In this document: positions 7,209 to 16,608 of the stretch, piece by piece | How positions within the stretch are numbered: the first letter of the stretch is position 1 | How the letters are laid out: each line of letters starts with the position of its first letter | Notes under the pieces: model-generated | What the model saw: the letters and a program-made list of their open reading frames with translations, nothing else | Databases searched by the model: none | Told to the model about the DNA's origin: nothing | Assembly (NCBI GenBank): GCA_963643505.1 | Contig: CAVIKF010000002.1 | Location: forward strand, 124,001 to 188,000 | Direction: 5' to 3' | Source: CAVEFW01 sp963643505 | GTDB taxonomy: Bacteria; Actinomycetota; Coriobacteriia; Coriobacteriales; Eggerthellaceae | DNA length: 64,000 nucleotides | Made by a program: the position numbers and the translations under genes

Positions 7209-8639
7209 ATGCTCAAGAAGCTCAAAAGACAATTCGTGCTTATCAACATGGCGATGGTTTCCATCGTCGTCATCGCTGTGTTCTCCTCTATTGGAGTCAT
7301 AAGCTACCAACAAAGCATTAACGCCGTGTTTGACGCCATGAATCAGGCTGTCAACTCGGCCAGCAAGACAGGACAGCTCTCCAGCAAAAACGAGATGTTC
7401 CAACCGTTCGGCTCGAACCTCGACAACAGCTTCCTGTTTCCGTCGCTACCTGGGGACACGACCGATTCCACGGACGAAAGCGCCGACGACATCCAAAGTA
7501 ACCCCCTCATCGGCGGGAGCAGTGACAACGTCATACCTGTCGCGGTTTATCGCGTCTCCTCGATCGGAGCCATTCAAATCATGTCGCGCTACTCCTCCGC
7601 AGGACTTTCTGAAGACGTCCTTGAACAGGCCGCATCAAGGCTGGGAAAACTCTCTGACGGCAAGGGGACCTTGGGCGATCTCGGTCTGTTCTATGTCAAG
7701 CAGACGCGCAATGCCACGACCTTCTACGCCTTCGCGAGCACCGCTAGCGCCACGAATTGGCAAGGACTCCTACTCATGCTGATTCTCGTCGGCATAGGCA
7801 CGCTCTTGGTGTTCTTCGCGATCAGCATAGGGTTGTCACGTTGGGTGATAAAACCGGTGGAGGAGGCTTGGACCAAGCAAAAGCAATTCCTTGCCGACGC
7901 ATCCCACGAGCTCAAGACGCCACTTACGGTCATCCTTGCCAACACCGACATCATGCTCAAACACCCCGAGCGCACTATCGCCAGCCAAGATCAGTGGCTC
8001 GAAAGCACCCAACAGGAAGCCCTCGGCATGCAAGACCTGGTCGTCTCCATGCTCGACCTCGCAAAGCTCGATGCGGAGGAAAGCTCGGGAGAGGTCGGCG
8101 GAAGTGCACCTCGCGAGGACATCAACCTGTCGGACGTCGCGTTTGGCACCTTGTTGCAGTTTGAGAGCATCGCCTACGAGAAAGAGGTGTTGTTCGAGGA
8201 GGATGTGGAGGAAAACCTGCATATCGTAGGAGTTCCGCAACAGATTTCCCGCCTTTGCGCGACTCTGCTCGACAACGCCTGTAAATACGCACCCGCGAAA
8301 ACCACCGTCAGCGCCCAAGTGAAGAAAGCCGACGCCGCCGCATACAGAAACCTCCCGCCGACAACTGTCGTTCAAGGCACCCTTCCCAAAGGCCCCGTAG
8401 CGGCGCTCTCCATCACGAACCAGGGAACGCCGGTTCCTCCGGAAGACCTTCCCCACCTATTCGATCGCTTCTATCGCGGCGACAAGGCGCGCACCCATGA
8501 AGGCGGAAACAACAGCTACGGCCTTGGTCTCGCCATCGCGGCCGGCACCGTCGCCTCCCATAACGGTTGCATCATGGTGGCAAGCAACGCGGAAACGGGC
8601 ACCACGTTCACCGTCCTTCTCCCGCTTGCTTCGAAATAG
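7209..8639 (+). CDS. Sensor histidine kinase, partner of the adjacent regulator
   Basis: 476-aa membrane kinase. TM1 lies at about 10-33, an extracytoplasmic sensor of about 150 residues follows (with an Asp/Ser/Thr-rich stretch), and TM2 is at about 186-210. The dimerisation domain carries phospho-acceptor His233 in ADASHELKTPL. The ATPase domain has the N box LLDNACKYA, LPHLFDRFYRGD and YGLGLAIA. No convincing HAMP domain separates TM2 from the H box, so the linker is short. It follows the response-regulator gene by six bases in the same operon. Signal unknown; if the VTC link is right, an envelope or phosphate-related cue is possible. Confidence 0.93.
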   Translation: MLKKLKRQFVLINMAMVSIVVIAVFSSIGVISYQQSINAVFDAMNQAVNSASKTGQLSSKNEMFQPFGSNLDNSFLFPSLPGDTTDSTDESADDIQSNPLIGGSSDNVIPVAVYRVSSIGAIQIMSRYSSAGLSEDVLEQAASRLGKLSDGKGTLGDLGLFYVKQTRNATTFYAFASTASATNWQGLLLMLILVGIGTLLVFFAISIGLSRWVIKPVEEAWTKQKQFLADASHELKTPLTVILANTDIMLKHPERTIASQDQWLESTQQEALGMQDLVVSMLDLAKLDAEESSGEVGGSAPREDINLSDVAFGTLLQFESIAYEKEVLFEEDVEENLHIVGVPQQISRLCATLLDNACKYAPAKTTVSAQVKKADAAAYRNLPPTTVVQGTLPKGPVAALSITNQGTPVPPEDLPHLFDRFYRGDKARTHEGGNNSYGLGLAIAAGTVASHNGCIMVASNAETGTTFTVLLPLASK

Positions 8640-8672
8640 GGACCCAGAGGCTATAGACCAAGCTCGAAAGCG

Positions 8673-8739
8673 ACAGGTCGATCTCGACGGCAACCGGCAA
8701 CTCCCCCGTGGACTACAGGTCGATCTCGAGGGCAACCGG
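8673..8739. repeat. In-frame 42-bp-offset partial duplication of the xth 3' end
   Basis: A 25-bp stretch at 8715-8739, which encodes the last residues of Xth (PVALEIDL and stop), recurs with one mismatch at 8673-8697, downstream of the gene. The offset is 42 bp, a multiple of three. The outer copy would encode PVAVEIDL without the stop. It looks like a leftover of a small tandem duplication at the gene end. Confidence 0.8.
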
Positions 8740-9498
8740 ACAATGGTCGCTCCCAAGCACCTCCGAGTAAATCGACGCAGACATCACCTTATCCATAAGC
8801 CTCTCGCTCACCAAGAAATAGTCAATACGCCATCCCGCGTTGTTCTGGCGCGCCTTGAAACGATAGCTCCACCACGAATACGCTCCCTCAAGGTCGGGGT
8901 GGAGACGGCGAAAGGTGTCGGCAAAGCCCGCATCGAGTAACGCGGTGAACCCTCCGCGCTCCTCATCGGAAAATCCTGCCTTGCCGCGGTTCGGACCAGG
9001 GTTTTTCAAGTCGATCTCGTTGTGGGCGACGTTGAAATCGCCACACATAATCACAGGTTTTGGATCGACAGCCTTCCCATCAGGCAACATCCCCGCTTCG
9101 AGACCGGAGCAAAACTCGCGGAAGGCGCCATCCCATTCCATGCGGTAATCGATACGAGCAAGATCGTTTTGGGCGTTCGGAGTGTACACGTCGACAAACC
9201 AAAACCGATCGAACTCCAAGGCGACGATACGACCCTCCGTATCCAAGTGCTCGATCCCGAGGCCATGCAACACGCGAAGGGGCTTTTGCTTGGCCCAGAC
9301 CACGGTGCCGGAATATCCTTTACGCTCCGCGTAGCTCCACCAACTCTCATAGCCAGGAAACTCGAGATCGATCTGGCCCTCTTGGAGTTTGGTCTCTTGG
9401 AGGGCGAACACGTCTGCATCAAGAGTCGCAAAGATCTCGGTGAAACCCTTCTTCTCAACAGCGCGCAGGCCATTGACGTTCCACGAAACCAACCTCAT
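8713..9498 (-). CDS. xth: Exodeoxyribonuclease III (AP endonuclease)
   Basis: 261-aa base-excision-repair nuclease that cuts DNA at abasic sites and has 3'-to-5' exonuclease activity. It shows the EEP/ExoIII motifs WNVNGLRA, LQETKL (metal-binding Glu), the catalytic DVYTPNAQND, MCGDFNVAHNEIDLKNP, YSWWSYR and the terminal GSDHCPVALEI (catalytic Asp-His). Length is standard. Its ATG overlaps the stop of the upstream gene as ATGA (9495-9498), suggesting coupled translation. Confidence 0.97.
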   Translation of the reverse strand: MRLVSWNVNGLRAVEKKGFTEIFATLDADVFALQETKLQEGQIDLEFPGYESWWSYAERKGYSGTVVWAKQKPLRVLHGLGIEHLDTEGRIVALEFDRFWFVDVYTPNAQNDLARIDYRMEWDGAFREFCSGLEAGMLPDGKAVDPKPVIMCGDFNVAHNEIDLKNPGPNRGKAGFSDEERGGFTALLDAGFADTFRRLHPDLEGAYSWWSYRFKARQNNAGWRIDYFLVSERLMDKVMSASIYSEVLGSDHCPVALEIDL

Positions 9499-10109
9499 TC
9501 GGCAGCCTTTTCCTCTGCCTTCTCCTTGGCGGTTTTCTCCTCAGCAGCCTTTGCCTCGGCTTTCTCCTTGGCTCGCGCCTCCTTCTCCTCCGCACGGATC
9601 TCGGCGCGAATGCGACGCTCCTCTTCACGGTAGAGCTTCTTTTTGCCACCGGCAGCAGCGAATGCAGCCTCAAGTCCCGCCTCGGCCTTCTTGCGTTCCT
9701 TGCGAATGAACACAAGGTCAACGACGAGAGCGGCAATGATGAACACGTATGCCATGGCCATGGTTGCAAAGGCGGCCCACTCGGGCATGAAGTTACGCGC
9801 GAACCATGCAAGGGCTGTGCAGACGATGGCGCCAGCGAGCGTGACCCACCAAACAGCACGCAACTTCTTCATGCGCGAGGTCTTGATGTTGCCATACTTG
9901 GCGGTAAGAGCCTCTTCTATGCGGCGCTCCTCGGCCTGCTTCTTGCGCTCCTCGGCCTTTTTCTGTTCCTTGGTCTTCTTCTTTTCGACCACGTAGACGG
10001 AACTGGCAGCGGCACGTGCGGGTTTCGCAGAGGAGGCGCTCTTGCGCGTCTGTCCCGTACGCTTCTCGGTTTGGATGTTTCTCTCGTTGGTTACGTTTCT
10101 GCGACTCAT
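9495..10109 (-). CDS. Coiled-coil membrane protein, uncharacterised
   Basis: 204 aa, not recognised as a named family. An Arg/Lys/Ala-rich N-terminus (1-40) is followed by a charged helix with KKTKEQKKAEERKKQAEER. Two hydrophobic segments follow (about 85-105 AVWWVTLAGAIVCTALAWF and 112-134 FATMAMAYVFIIAALVVDLVF), then a highly charged Glu/Ala/Lys C-terminus (about 150-204) that should form a long coiled coil. Both ends are predicted cytoplasmic. The start is the ATG at 10109 behind GAAAGAGA. It overlaps xth by four bases, so the two are co-transcribed. The skewed composition gives chance similarity to many coiled coils, so no function is assigned. Confidence 0.75.
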   Translation of the reverse strand: MSRRNVTNERNIQTEKRTGQTRKSASSAKPARAAASSVYVVEKKKTKEQKKAEERKKQAEERRIEEALTAKYGNIKTSRMKKLRAVWWVTLAGAIVCTALAWFARNFMPEWAAFATMAMAYVFIIAALVVDLVFIRKERKKAEAGLEAAFAAAGGKKKLYREEERRIRAEIRAEEKEARAKEKAEAKAAEEKTAKEKAEEKAAE

Positions 10110-10156
10110 GATTCTCTTTCGTGTTTGTCAAAGCCCCAAGCGTGACAATCGATGCA

Positions 10157-11035
10157 CTAGCGCTCGAACTTGCGTCCCGTGATCGTCTCGTATGCCTGGA
10201 TATACTTCTCGCTGGTCTTCTCGATAATCTCGGCAGGCAGCGCAGGAGGCTTCTCGCCGGAGCTCTTATCCCAATTGGCCGTCAACCAATCGCGAACGAA
10301 TTGCTTGTCGAAGCTGGGCTGGCTCTTGCCTACCTCATACAGATCGCCAGGCCAAAAACGGCTGGAATCAGGGGTGAGAACCTCGTCTGCAAGAATGATC
10401 TTGCCGTCGATGCGGCCAAACTCAAACTTCGTGTCAGCAATGATGATGCCGCGGCTCGCCGCATACCCAGCAGCGGTGGAATAAACCTTGATGGCAAGGT
10501 CGCGCAAAGCAGCAGCGTCATCCTCGCCGATGAGCTCGGCGCATTGCTGGAAGCTGATGTTCTCGTCATGGTCGCCAATCTCGGCCTTCGTGGAGGGGGT
10601 GAAGATCGCCTCAGGAAGCTTGCTGGAGTTCTCAAGGCCTTCGGGGAGCTCGATACCGCAAACCGTACCCTGTTTGCGATACTCGGCAAGTCCGCTTCCG
10701 GCAAGATATCCGCGCACGATGCACTCAACCGGGAACATTTCGGCCTTTTTCACCAACATGAAACGACCCTTGAGATAATCGCGATAGGGTTGGAACCTCT
10801 CGGGAAGGTCCTCTACGTCCATGGAGACGAGATGGTTGTCCACGACACCGTCGAGGAGCTCGAACCAAAAACGGGAGAGCTGGGTCAGGACTTGGCCCTT
10901 GTACGGAATCTCGCTATCCAGGATGTAATCGAAAGCGGAGATGCGGTCGCTTGCGACGAAAAGCAACTGATCGCCCAAATCGTAAAGGTCGCGAACCTTG
11001 CCCTGCGCGTCTGGTTTAATATCAATTCCAGCCAT
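10157..11035 (-). CDS. purC: Phosphoribosylaminoimidazole-succinocarboxamide synthase
   Basis: 292-aa SAICAR synthetase of de novo purine synthesis, joining aspartate to CAIR with ATP hydrolysis. Visible motifs are GKVRDLYDLG, VASDRISAFDYIL, ECIVRGYLAGSGLAEY, FTPSTKAEIGDHDENIS, ADTKFEFGRIDGKIILADEVLTPDSSRFW and SFDKQFVRDWL. The length fits the longer bacterial/yeast-like form. Purine genes purD and purA lie further right in the same orientation but are not contiguous with it. Confidence 0.97.
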   Translation of the reverse strand: MAGIDIKPDAQGKVRDLYDLGDQLLFVASDRISAFDYILDSEIPYKGQVLTQLSRFWFELLDGVVDNHLVSMDVEDLPERFQPYRDYLKGRFMLVKKAEMFPVECIVRGYLAGSGLAEYRKQGTVCGIELPEGLENSSKLPEAIFTPSTKAEIGDHDENISFQQCAELIGEDDAAALRDLAIKVYSTAAGYAASRGIIIADTKFEFGRIDGKIILADEVLTPDSSRFWPGDLYEVGKSQPSFDKQFVRDWLTANWDKSSGEKPPALPAEIIEKTSEKYIQAYETITGRKFER

Positions 11036-11208
11036 GTCAAACCCTCGTGTTCTCTCGATGTTTTGCGGCTTTCTCGGACGAAAGTCACACGTTGCTTATT
11101 ATGCCCCAAATAGCACGTGGGCGCATCATTGTTTATTGAGCCAAGACGCCAAGAAGGCAAAAAGGACGAAGCAGCATGGCCCCAAGAACGAGCAACGCGC
11201 AACAGGTG

Positions 11209-12873
11209 CTATTTCTTGCGAAGCGGTTGGATGGAGAACTTTTGCGTGTTCTTGGCCGAACGCTTGCGCGCCTTCATCTCCCGTTGTTCGTCAAACAAAG
11301 GCAGGTGGATCGTGAAGCGGGCACCTTCGCCCTTGCGACCCTCGACCTGCACCCATCCACCATGGCGGTCGACGATCTCCTTGACGACGGATAGGCCGAT
11401 ACCCAAACCACCGCTTTCGCGTTGGCGTCCAGAATCGGCGCGCCAGAATCGACTGAACACCATCTTGGCCTCTTCGGGGGTCAAACCAACGCCCGTGTCC
11501 TCGACGCTGATGGAAGCCATGATCTCGCCACGACGGACTCGGACCCAAATATATCCTCCCTCTGGCGTGTAGCGAACTGCGTTGGAGATGAGGTTAGCCG
11601 TAGCCTGGCGGATCATGTCGGGGTCTCCCATGACATACACACCCTGCTGCGCCTCGTACTTCAACGTCAGGCCGCTATCCTCGACAAAGGTTTGGTGAGT
11701 GGTGACGATCGTGTTGACAAGCTCACCCACGTCGACGACCTCGCGCTTCATGGGGTTTGCGCGATTCTCAAGACGTGAAAGCTTGAGCATGGATCCCACA
11801 AGGCGACTGAGGCGTTGGACCTCGGAGTTAACCGTCATCAGGTGGTCTTCGTCGGCAGGAAAAACGCCGTCAATCATGGCCTCAACCGTTGACTGGATGG
11901 CCATGAGTGGGGTGCGCAGCTCGTGGGCGACATCGGTGGTGAGGCGTCGTTCGAGATTTCTGTCGTTTTCCATGCTCTCGGCCATGGCGTCGAACGCCTC
12001 ACCGAGATGGGAGACCTCGTCGTTGCCCGTCAACCCCGTACGCGCGGACAAATCGCCCCTCTCGATCGCCTCTGCGGTCTTGGTCATCGTGTCGATGGGG
12101 CGCACAAGGGTGCGCGCGAAGAAGAAGCCGATAATGCAAGCGAGGAGAATCGCAACGACGCCGGCAAACAGGAGGGCGCGGTACGAATTGTTTCGGAATT
12201 GCAGATCACTGTCGCGCAACAGGGAATCGGAGCCAGAGACCCAAAGACGCACCGAGCCGACCACCTGGTCGTCGCAGATGATATTTGCAGTCTTCATCTT
12301 GTCGAACGCGCCGAGCGGCTTGGATGAGGAACCCTCTATTCGCGAGGAGTCGAAAAGTACCGTTCCGTCACGATCGACGACCGCAATGCCAACACCCGGA
12401 TAAGCGACCTCCACGCTCTCCGCGATATCGAAGCTCTCCGCGTCCCATCCCTTGGTCTCGCCGTAGCGCTCAGAGATCCTCTCCGCGATGCTGGCGGCTG
12501 TGGTTTGGAGGTTCTCCTCGGTATAGCTCTTGAAGTGTTGACCCCATACGAAGGACATGACGAAGATGGTGCAAAGCGCCGTCATTGCCGCGATGACACC
12601 GAACATGAGAGCGAGACGCGACGCGTAATTAAAACCCTTCCAGACACGTTTCTTGTCCTTGGGATCACCCTCGATATCATGAGGTTGACGCTTCTCGTCG
12701 CCCTTTGCCTCACCGGGAGACTCCTGCGACGTCTCGGAAGCCCTTTTGTCTTCACGGTCGGTCGGTTTGCCGTTGGCCTCCTCGGCCTTTTGACGCGCAC
12801 GCGCGGCGGGCGAACCCGCTACCGGCTCGTCAGGAACGACCAACGTACGCTCGGTTCCTTCTTCACCATCCAT
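11209..12873 (-). CDS. Sensor histidine kinase with HAMP domain
   Basis: 554-aa membrane kinase. It begins with an unusual charged, probably disordered cytoplasmic tail of about 80 residues rich in Glu/Lys/Asp. TM1 (about 88-110), an extracytoplasmic domain of about 120 residues and TM2 (about 233-254) follow. A HAMP domain comes next, then the H box TTDVAHELRTPL with His317. The ATPase domain has NLISNAVRYTPEGG, VEDTGVGL, FSRFWRADSGRQRESGGLGIGLSVVKEIV. It ends in a basic RKRSAKNTQKFSIQPLRKK tail. It follows its response-regulator gene by 18 bases. Signal unknown. Confidence 0.93.
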   Translation of the reverse strand: MDGEEGTERTLVVPDEPVAGSPAARARQKAEEANGKPTDREDKRASETSQESPGEAKGDEKRQPHDIEGDPKDKKRVWKGFNYASRLALMFGVIAAMTALCTIFVMSFVWGQHFKSYTEENLQTTAASIAERISERYGETKGWDAESFDIAESVEVAYPGVGIAVVDRDGTVLFDSSRIEGSSSKPLGAFDKMKTANIICDDQVVGSVRLWVSGSDSLLRDSDLQFRNNSYRALLFAGVVAILLACIIGFFFARTLVRPIDTMTKTAEAIERGDLSARTGLTGNDEVSHLGEAFDAMAESMENDRNLERRLTTDVAHELRTPLMAIQSTVEAMIDGVFPADEDHLMTVNSEVQRLSRLVGSMLKLSRLENRANPMKREVVDVGELVNTIVTTHQTFVEDSGLTLKYEAQQGVYVMGDPDMIRQATANLISNAVRYTPEGGYIWVRVRRGEIMASISVEDTGVGLTPEEAKMVFSRFWRADSGRQRESGGLGIGLSVVKEIVDRHGGWVQVEGRKGEGARFTIHLPLFDEQREMKARKRSAKNTQKFSIQPLRKK

Positions 12874-12891
12874 AGAATTCCGGCTTGCCCC

Positions 12892-13593
12892 TTAGTTTTT
12901 GGTGGGATCTTCGAATCGGTAACCCACACCATGAACCGTGTGAAGCCACTTAGGCTCACGGGGGTTGTCGCCAATCTTGGCGCGCAGGTTCTTGACATGG
13001 GAGTCGATGGTGCGCTCATAGCCCTCAAAGTCGTAGCCGAGAACTTGCTCGACCAACTCCATGCGGGAATAGACACGACCCGGATAACGGGACAGCGTCG
13101 TCAGCAACTTGAACTCACTCGCGGTAAGGTCGACCTCCTCGCCTGCAACGAGAACCTTGTGACCCGTGACGTCGATGGTAAGGTCACCGAACTCCATGAC
13201 CTCGCGCGCAGGCTCCGCACCGGAACCGGCGCGACGGAGAAGCGCACGGGTACGAGCAACAAGCTCGCGAGGGCTGAAGGGCTTGATGAGATAGTCGTCG
13301 GCACCAAGGTTGAAACCGATAATACGATCCTCGACCTCTCCCTTTGCCGTCAGCATGATGATCGGCACGTCGGAGGTGGCACGAACCGTCTTGCAAACCT
13401 CCTCGCCAGAGACACGCGGAAGCATCAAATCGAGAATTATCAAGTCGAAATGGTGCTTCTCGAAAGCATCGAGGGCCTCGCGACCGTCCTCGACGGCCAC
13501 CACATAGTAGTTCTCGCGCTCGAGGTATGCCGTAACCGCCTCGCGGATGGTTCTCTCGTCCTCGACCAAAAGAATTCGTTTGCTGTCGCTCAT
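12892..13593 (-). CDS. OmpR-family response regulator
   Basis: 233-aa regulator. The receiver shows LLVEDE, LIILDLMLPRVSGEEV (phospho-acceptor Asp), IMLTAKGEVEDR and DDYLIKPFSPRELVAR. The DNA-binding winged helix has LTASEFKLLTTLSRYPGRVYSRMELVEQVLG, RTIDSHVKNLRAKI and VHGVGYRFE. I chose the ATG at 13593 because an AGGAGC ribosome site lies seven bases upstream and the receiver starts right after; an in-frame ATG 57 bases earlier has no such support. First gene of a regulator-kinase operon, divergent from the Tat-signal-like gene. Confidence 0.95.
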   Translation of the reverse strand: MSDSKRILLVEDERTIREAVTAYLERENYYVVAVEDGREALDAFEKHHFDLIILDLMLPRVSGEEVCKTVRATSDVPIIMLTAKGEVEDRIIGFNLGADDYLIKPFSPRELVARTRALLRRAGSGAEPAREVMEFGDLTIDVTGHKVLVAGEEVDLTASEFKLLTTLSRYPGRVYSRMELVEQVLGYDFEGYERTIDSHVKNLRAKIGDNPREPKWLHTVHGVGYRFEDPTKN

Positions 13594-13751
13594 ACTGCTC
13601 CTATCAGGCGCCGTCCGTTTGTTGCCACGCGCGGTTCTCGTTGCGCACATTCTCGCACAAACAAGCCCACGCAGGCCTGTTTTGCAGTAATTGTAGCAAT
13701 TGGGCGTTCCCCCCTTCGAAATCCACGAGGAAATGACACAATAACAACGTT
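13594..13751. promoter_or_regulatory. Divergent promoter region between the second two-component system and the Tat-signal-like gene
   Basis: On the minus strand a TACAAT hexamer in TTGCTACAATTACTGC could be the -10 of the regulator-kinase operon; no good -35 is seen. On the plus strand TTCGAA, 16 bases, CACAAT precedes the ATG at 13752. Both assignments are weak. Confidence 0.25.
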
Positions 13752-15161
13752 ATGAGACCCGCCAACAGAAATACACGAAACGCAAGGCCCAAGTCGCGCC
13801 ACGCCTCCACACGTACGAGAACCCCACAACGGGTCGGCAACGTGCGCCCGCGCGGCGCAAACCACAGGGCACCCAGGTCTCGTACCCTCGACAAACAAAT
13901 CGTGGAAATCCCCATAGAGCGCGGCAAAATGATCATCACCCGTCGCCACCTCATCTACGGAGCCGTCGCAGTTGCCGCCGTTGCCGCGGTCGGGATCGGC
14001 TCATCCGCGCTCAAATCCTCCACGAGCTCCCAAGAATACGAAGAAGTTTCCGTTCTCGACGTCAAGCCGGTAAACGTCACGACGGCCGACGACATCCAAC
14101 AGGTCGAAGCTACGAGTTGTGTATCCCAGATTGGCGACTACAAACTTACGTATGGAACGATGGTGTGGTGCAACGATGACGATCTTGCGGTTTGCCTGGT
14201 TCCCTGCGACACGGGCAAGCCTCTCAACAAGATCGACCTCCTCTGGCTCGGCTCGGGAAACACCGCGACCCTCCTTGATGGGGCAGTCGGCATCGATGAC
14301 GGCTACGAGATCCTTGACGTACGCGCTACCTCCAACGGCATCATCTGGGTCGAATCCGATATCCTCGAAGGAGCTTGGCGCATATATACTGCGACGTTGA
14401 CCTCGGGAGGAACCCTCGGCGATGCCGTACTTGCCGACGAGGGCGATAACAATTGGGAGCTTCCTTCCATCGCCATAGCCAACACCTACGCGTTTTGGCA
14501 GGTTTTGCCAAACAAGCAAGGGTCGAACGCCACATCCAACTCGCTACTCAAAAAGGCCCGCGTTGGAAGCAAAAACGTCGAGACTGTTTGGGAGTCGAAG
14601 GGACGCATGGCCACATCGCCCTACACCACCGATAACCGCGTTGTCATCACGCCGCGCGCCGACAAGAACGGGTCGATCTACTACCAACTCACCGCCCTTG
14701 ACGTTGCCACCAACGACCTCGTTGATTTCATCTCCCTTCCGGCGTCCATGAGACCCCTTGAGGCCGGCTACTCAAACAACGGATTCACCTTTGCATTCGA
14801 CGCGATCTATGACAACGAGACCGGCATCGCCAATCTTGGAACCTACGCCCCCGAAACAAAGGCATCGGGCGACAATTACAGCAACGTCCCTTGGTTTCGA
14901 TGGGCAAGGACCCCTCGTTGTGCCCCCGCCAACTGCAACGACTTCCTGATCGTCAAGTCCACTTCCGCCGTTTGCGGCGTCAACATGGACACAAAGACCT
15001 ACTTTGCCTTGGACGTGGAATCCGGGTCCGCCGATTACGGGGACATGCTTGCCTCCGCGGGATCCCGCGACACCTTCGTCACCTACGCCAACGTCGTGAG
15101 CAAACCCCTCGAGGGCGCATCGACCCAGTATTGCCACGTCCGCGTTTGGACCATGCTGTAG
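13752..15161 (+). CDS. Uncharacterised Tat-signal-like exported or membrane-anchored protein
   Basis: 469 aa, no known family recognised. The N-terminus is a long Arg/Pro/Asn-rich cytoplasmic extension of about 60 residues, then TRRHLIYGAVAVAAVAAVGIGSSAL (about 64-87), a twin-arginine-like n-region plus hydrophobic helix. The rest is a beta-rich domain with repeated TSNGIIWVES, YAFWQVLPN, NGFTFAFDA-like strands, suggesting a beta-propeller-type fold outside the membrane. The start has no clear ribosome site; an internal ATG at 13929 (MIITRRHL) would give a conventional signal peptide and is a real alternative. It is divergent from the two-component operon and could be its target or sensor partner (inference only). 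Confidence 0.7.
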   Translation: MRPANRNTRNARPKSRHASTRTRTPQRVGNVRPRGANHRAPRSRTLDKQIVEIPIERGKMIITRRHLIYGAVAVAAVAAVGIGSSALKSSTSSQEYEEVSVLDVKPVNVTTADDIQQVEATSCVSQIGDYKLTYGTMVWCNDDDLAVCLVPCDTGKPLNKIDLLWLGSGNTATLLDGAVGIDDGYEILDVRATSNGIIWVESDILEGAWRIYTATLTSGGTLGDAVLADEGDNNWELPSIAIANTYAFWQVLPNKQGSNATSNSLLKKARVGSKNVETVWESKGRMATSPYTTDNRVVITPRADKNGSIYYQLTALDVATNDLVDFISLPASMRPLEAGYSNNGFTFAFDAIYDNETGIANLGTYAPETKASGDNYSNVPWFRWARTPRCAPANCNDFLIVKSTSAVCGVNMDTKTYFALDVESGSADYGDMLASAGSRDTFVTYANVVSKPLEGASTQYCHVRVWTML

Positions 15162-15190
15162 CGCCCCATAGCGCTCCGAGTTCAAACGGA

Positions 15191-15220
15191 AGGCGTTTCC
15201 CCTGGAAGGCGCCTCGTTTT
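15191..15220. terminator. Terminator-like hairpin between convergent genes
   Basis: An AGGCG..TTCC arm pairs, with a small bulge, with GGAAGGCGCCT, followed by CGTTTT on the plus strand. It lies between the convergent Tat-signal-like gene and the radical SAM gene and could serve either. Confidence 0.4.
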
Positions 15221-15231
15221 GACGAGAGCAA

Positions 15232-16608
15232 TTATTGCTCACAGGGTTTTTTGCCATCTCCAAAGATGAGGTTGCGCTCCTCGCCACTCAAAGCCGCACG
15301 AGCTTGGTCACGCAAGTTGTTCACGCCGATGAAGAACTGACGCATCATGACCACCGTGAGATAACGGCCCTTAGGCGTCAAGGTCAACTCCTCAGGCGTG
15401 TTGGTCGCAAACGCGCCGTTGGCAATCATGAATGCCATCTCAGCCGGAAGACCCGCCTCGACGCTGCAACCAAAGTCTCGCTCGAATTGCAACTTGTCAA
15501 GACGGAGGCCGAACAGCTGCATCATGAAACGGTAGCGCATGCGGTTACGCTTGCTGAAGGTGGTCTTGCTCATAAGACTCATACGGCCGCTTTCGATGAG
15601 GTCGTTGTAGTCGTTGACGCTGAACGTGTTGACATAGAGACTCTTGCCGAGATAAGTGATTCCGCCAGAGCCCACCGCGGGGTATTCCTCATAGGCGACA
15701 ACATATTCGTCAATCATGCCCGTCTCATTGGAATGGGTAAGGCTTTGGGCGACCTGGCTTGACTTGGTATCGCTTTTGACCGCGGAGGAATGTCGGTTGA
15801 ACGTCCATGCACTACCATGCTCGAACAACGGGTTTTCTCCGCCGGAAAGGATACCGTCAATGATTTGGTAGAAACGGTATTCGCGGTCGTAATCGACCTT
15901 GCCGATGGTGTTGGCGAGGCTGCGCTCGACCGAAGGACTTGCCATGAGCGGGTAGAACGTCGTTTGGCTACAGCCGGACTTGACGACCTTCTCCACATCC
16001 GAGATAAGGATATCCTCGGTTTGGGCGGGAAAATTGAAGATCATGTCCACGTTCATGCTGGTGAAGTACGGGGTCGCCTCACCTATGCGCTCAAAGATCT
16101 CCTCGCCGCTTCCGTATTTGTCATAACGGTCCATTTGGCGCAGCAAGCCGTTGTCAAAGCTTTGGACGCCGACGCTGAGACGTTGGACGCGGCCCTTGAG
16201 CTTTTCGAGGTAGGACGGGATAAGGTGGTTCGGGTTCGTTTCGCTCGACACCTCCTTGATGGAAAAGGTGTCACGAGCGAGATCGATGGTCTCGCAAAGC
16301 TCGTCGATAAGGATGGTGGGCGTGCCGCCTCCGATGTAGACGCTGTCAAAGTCATAGCCCAAATCGCGCAACATGAGCATCTCTTTGCGCATGTTCTCAA
16401 AATAGCGGCGGGCTTTCTCTTCTTGGAACGGAAAGCGGTTGAAGCTGCAATAGGGGCAAAGGCGCTCACAGAAAGGCACATGCATGTAAAGCATGTAGTT
16501 TTGCCCCAAAGTCGGGGCCGGCATCATCGTTTCTTTCGCAGGGTTCAATGAGAGGATCTGGCCCGTCATGGTGCGGATAACACCGGAAAGCATTCTTTCG
16601 GAAATCAT
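15232..16608 (-). CDS. HemN-like radical SAM protein (coproporphyrinogen III oxidase family)
   Basis: 458-aa radical SAM enzyme. The cluster motif CERLCPYC (CxxxCxxC) is followed by a Phe-rich SFNRFPF stretch. IGGGTPTIL, SSETNPNHL, RLSVGVQSFDNGLLRQMDRY and VDMIFNFPAQTEDI are typical of the HemN/HemW group. The middle diverges from true HemN, and no other haem-synthesis gene is nearby, so it may be a methyltransferase, HutW-like or haem-utilisation relative rather than a coproporphyrinogen oxidase. The start at 16608 has a TTGAGG site; a later ATG (MMPAPTLGQNY) is possible. It appears to be a single gene. Confidence 0.82.
   Translation of the reverse strand: MISERMLSGVIRTMTGQILSLNPAKETMMPAPTLGQNYMLYMHVPFCERLCPYCSFNRFPFQEEKARRYFENMRKEMLMLRDLGYDFDSVYIGGGTPTILIDELCETIDLARDTFSIKEVSSETNPNHLIPSYLEKLKGRVQRLSVGVQSFDNGLLRQMDRYDKYGSGEEIFERIGEATPYFTSMNVDMIFNFPAQTEDILISDVEKVVKSGCSQTTFYPLMASPSVERSLANTIGKVDYDREYRFYQIIDGILSGGENPLFEHGSAWTFNRHSSAVKSDTKSSQVAQSLTHSNETGMIDEYVVAYEEYPAVGSGGITYLGKSLYVNTFSVNDYNDLIESGRMSLMSKTTFSKRNRMRYRFMMQLFGLRLDKLQFERDFGCSVEAGLPAEMAFMIANGAFATNTPEELTLTPKGRYLTVVMMRQFFIGVNNLRDQARAALSGEERNLIFGDGKKPCEQ

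Noticed and set aside
6393..7403. 336-codon minus-strand frame opposite the response regulator
   Set aside because: Covers a clear OmpR-type regulator and the divergent promoter; no domain.
12505..13755. 416-codon plus-strand frame across the second two-component system
   Set aside because: Antisense shadow spanning two conserved genes and their spacer.
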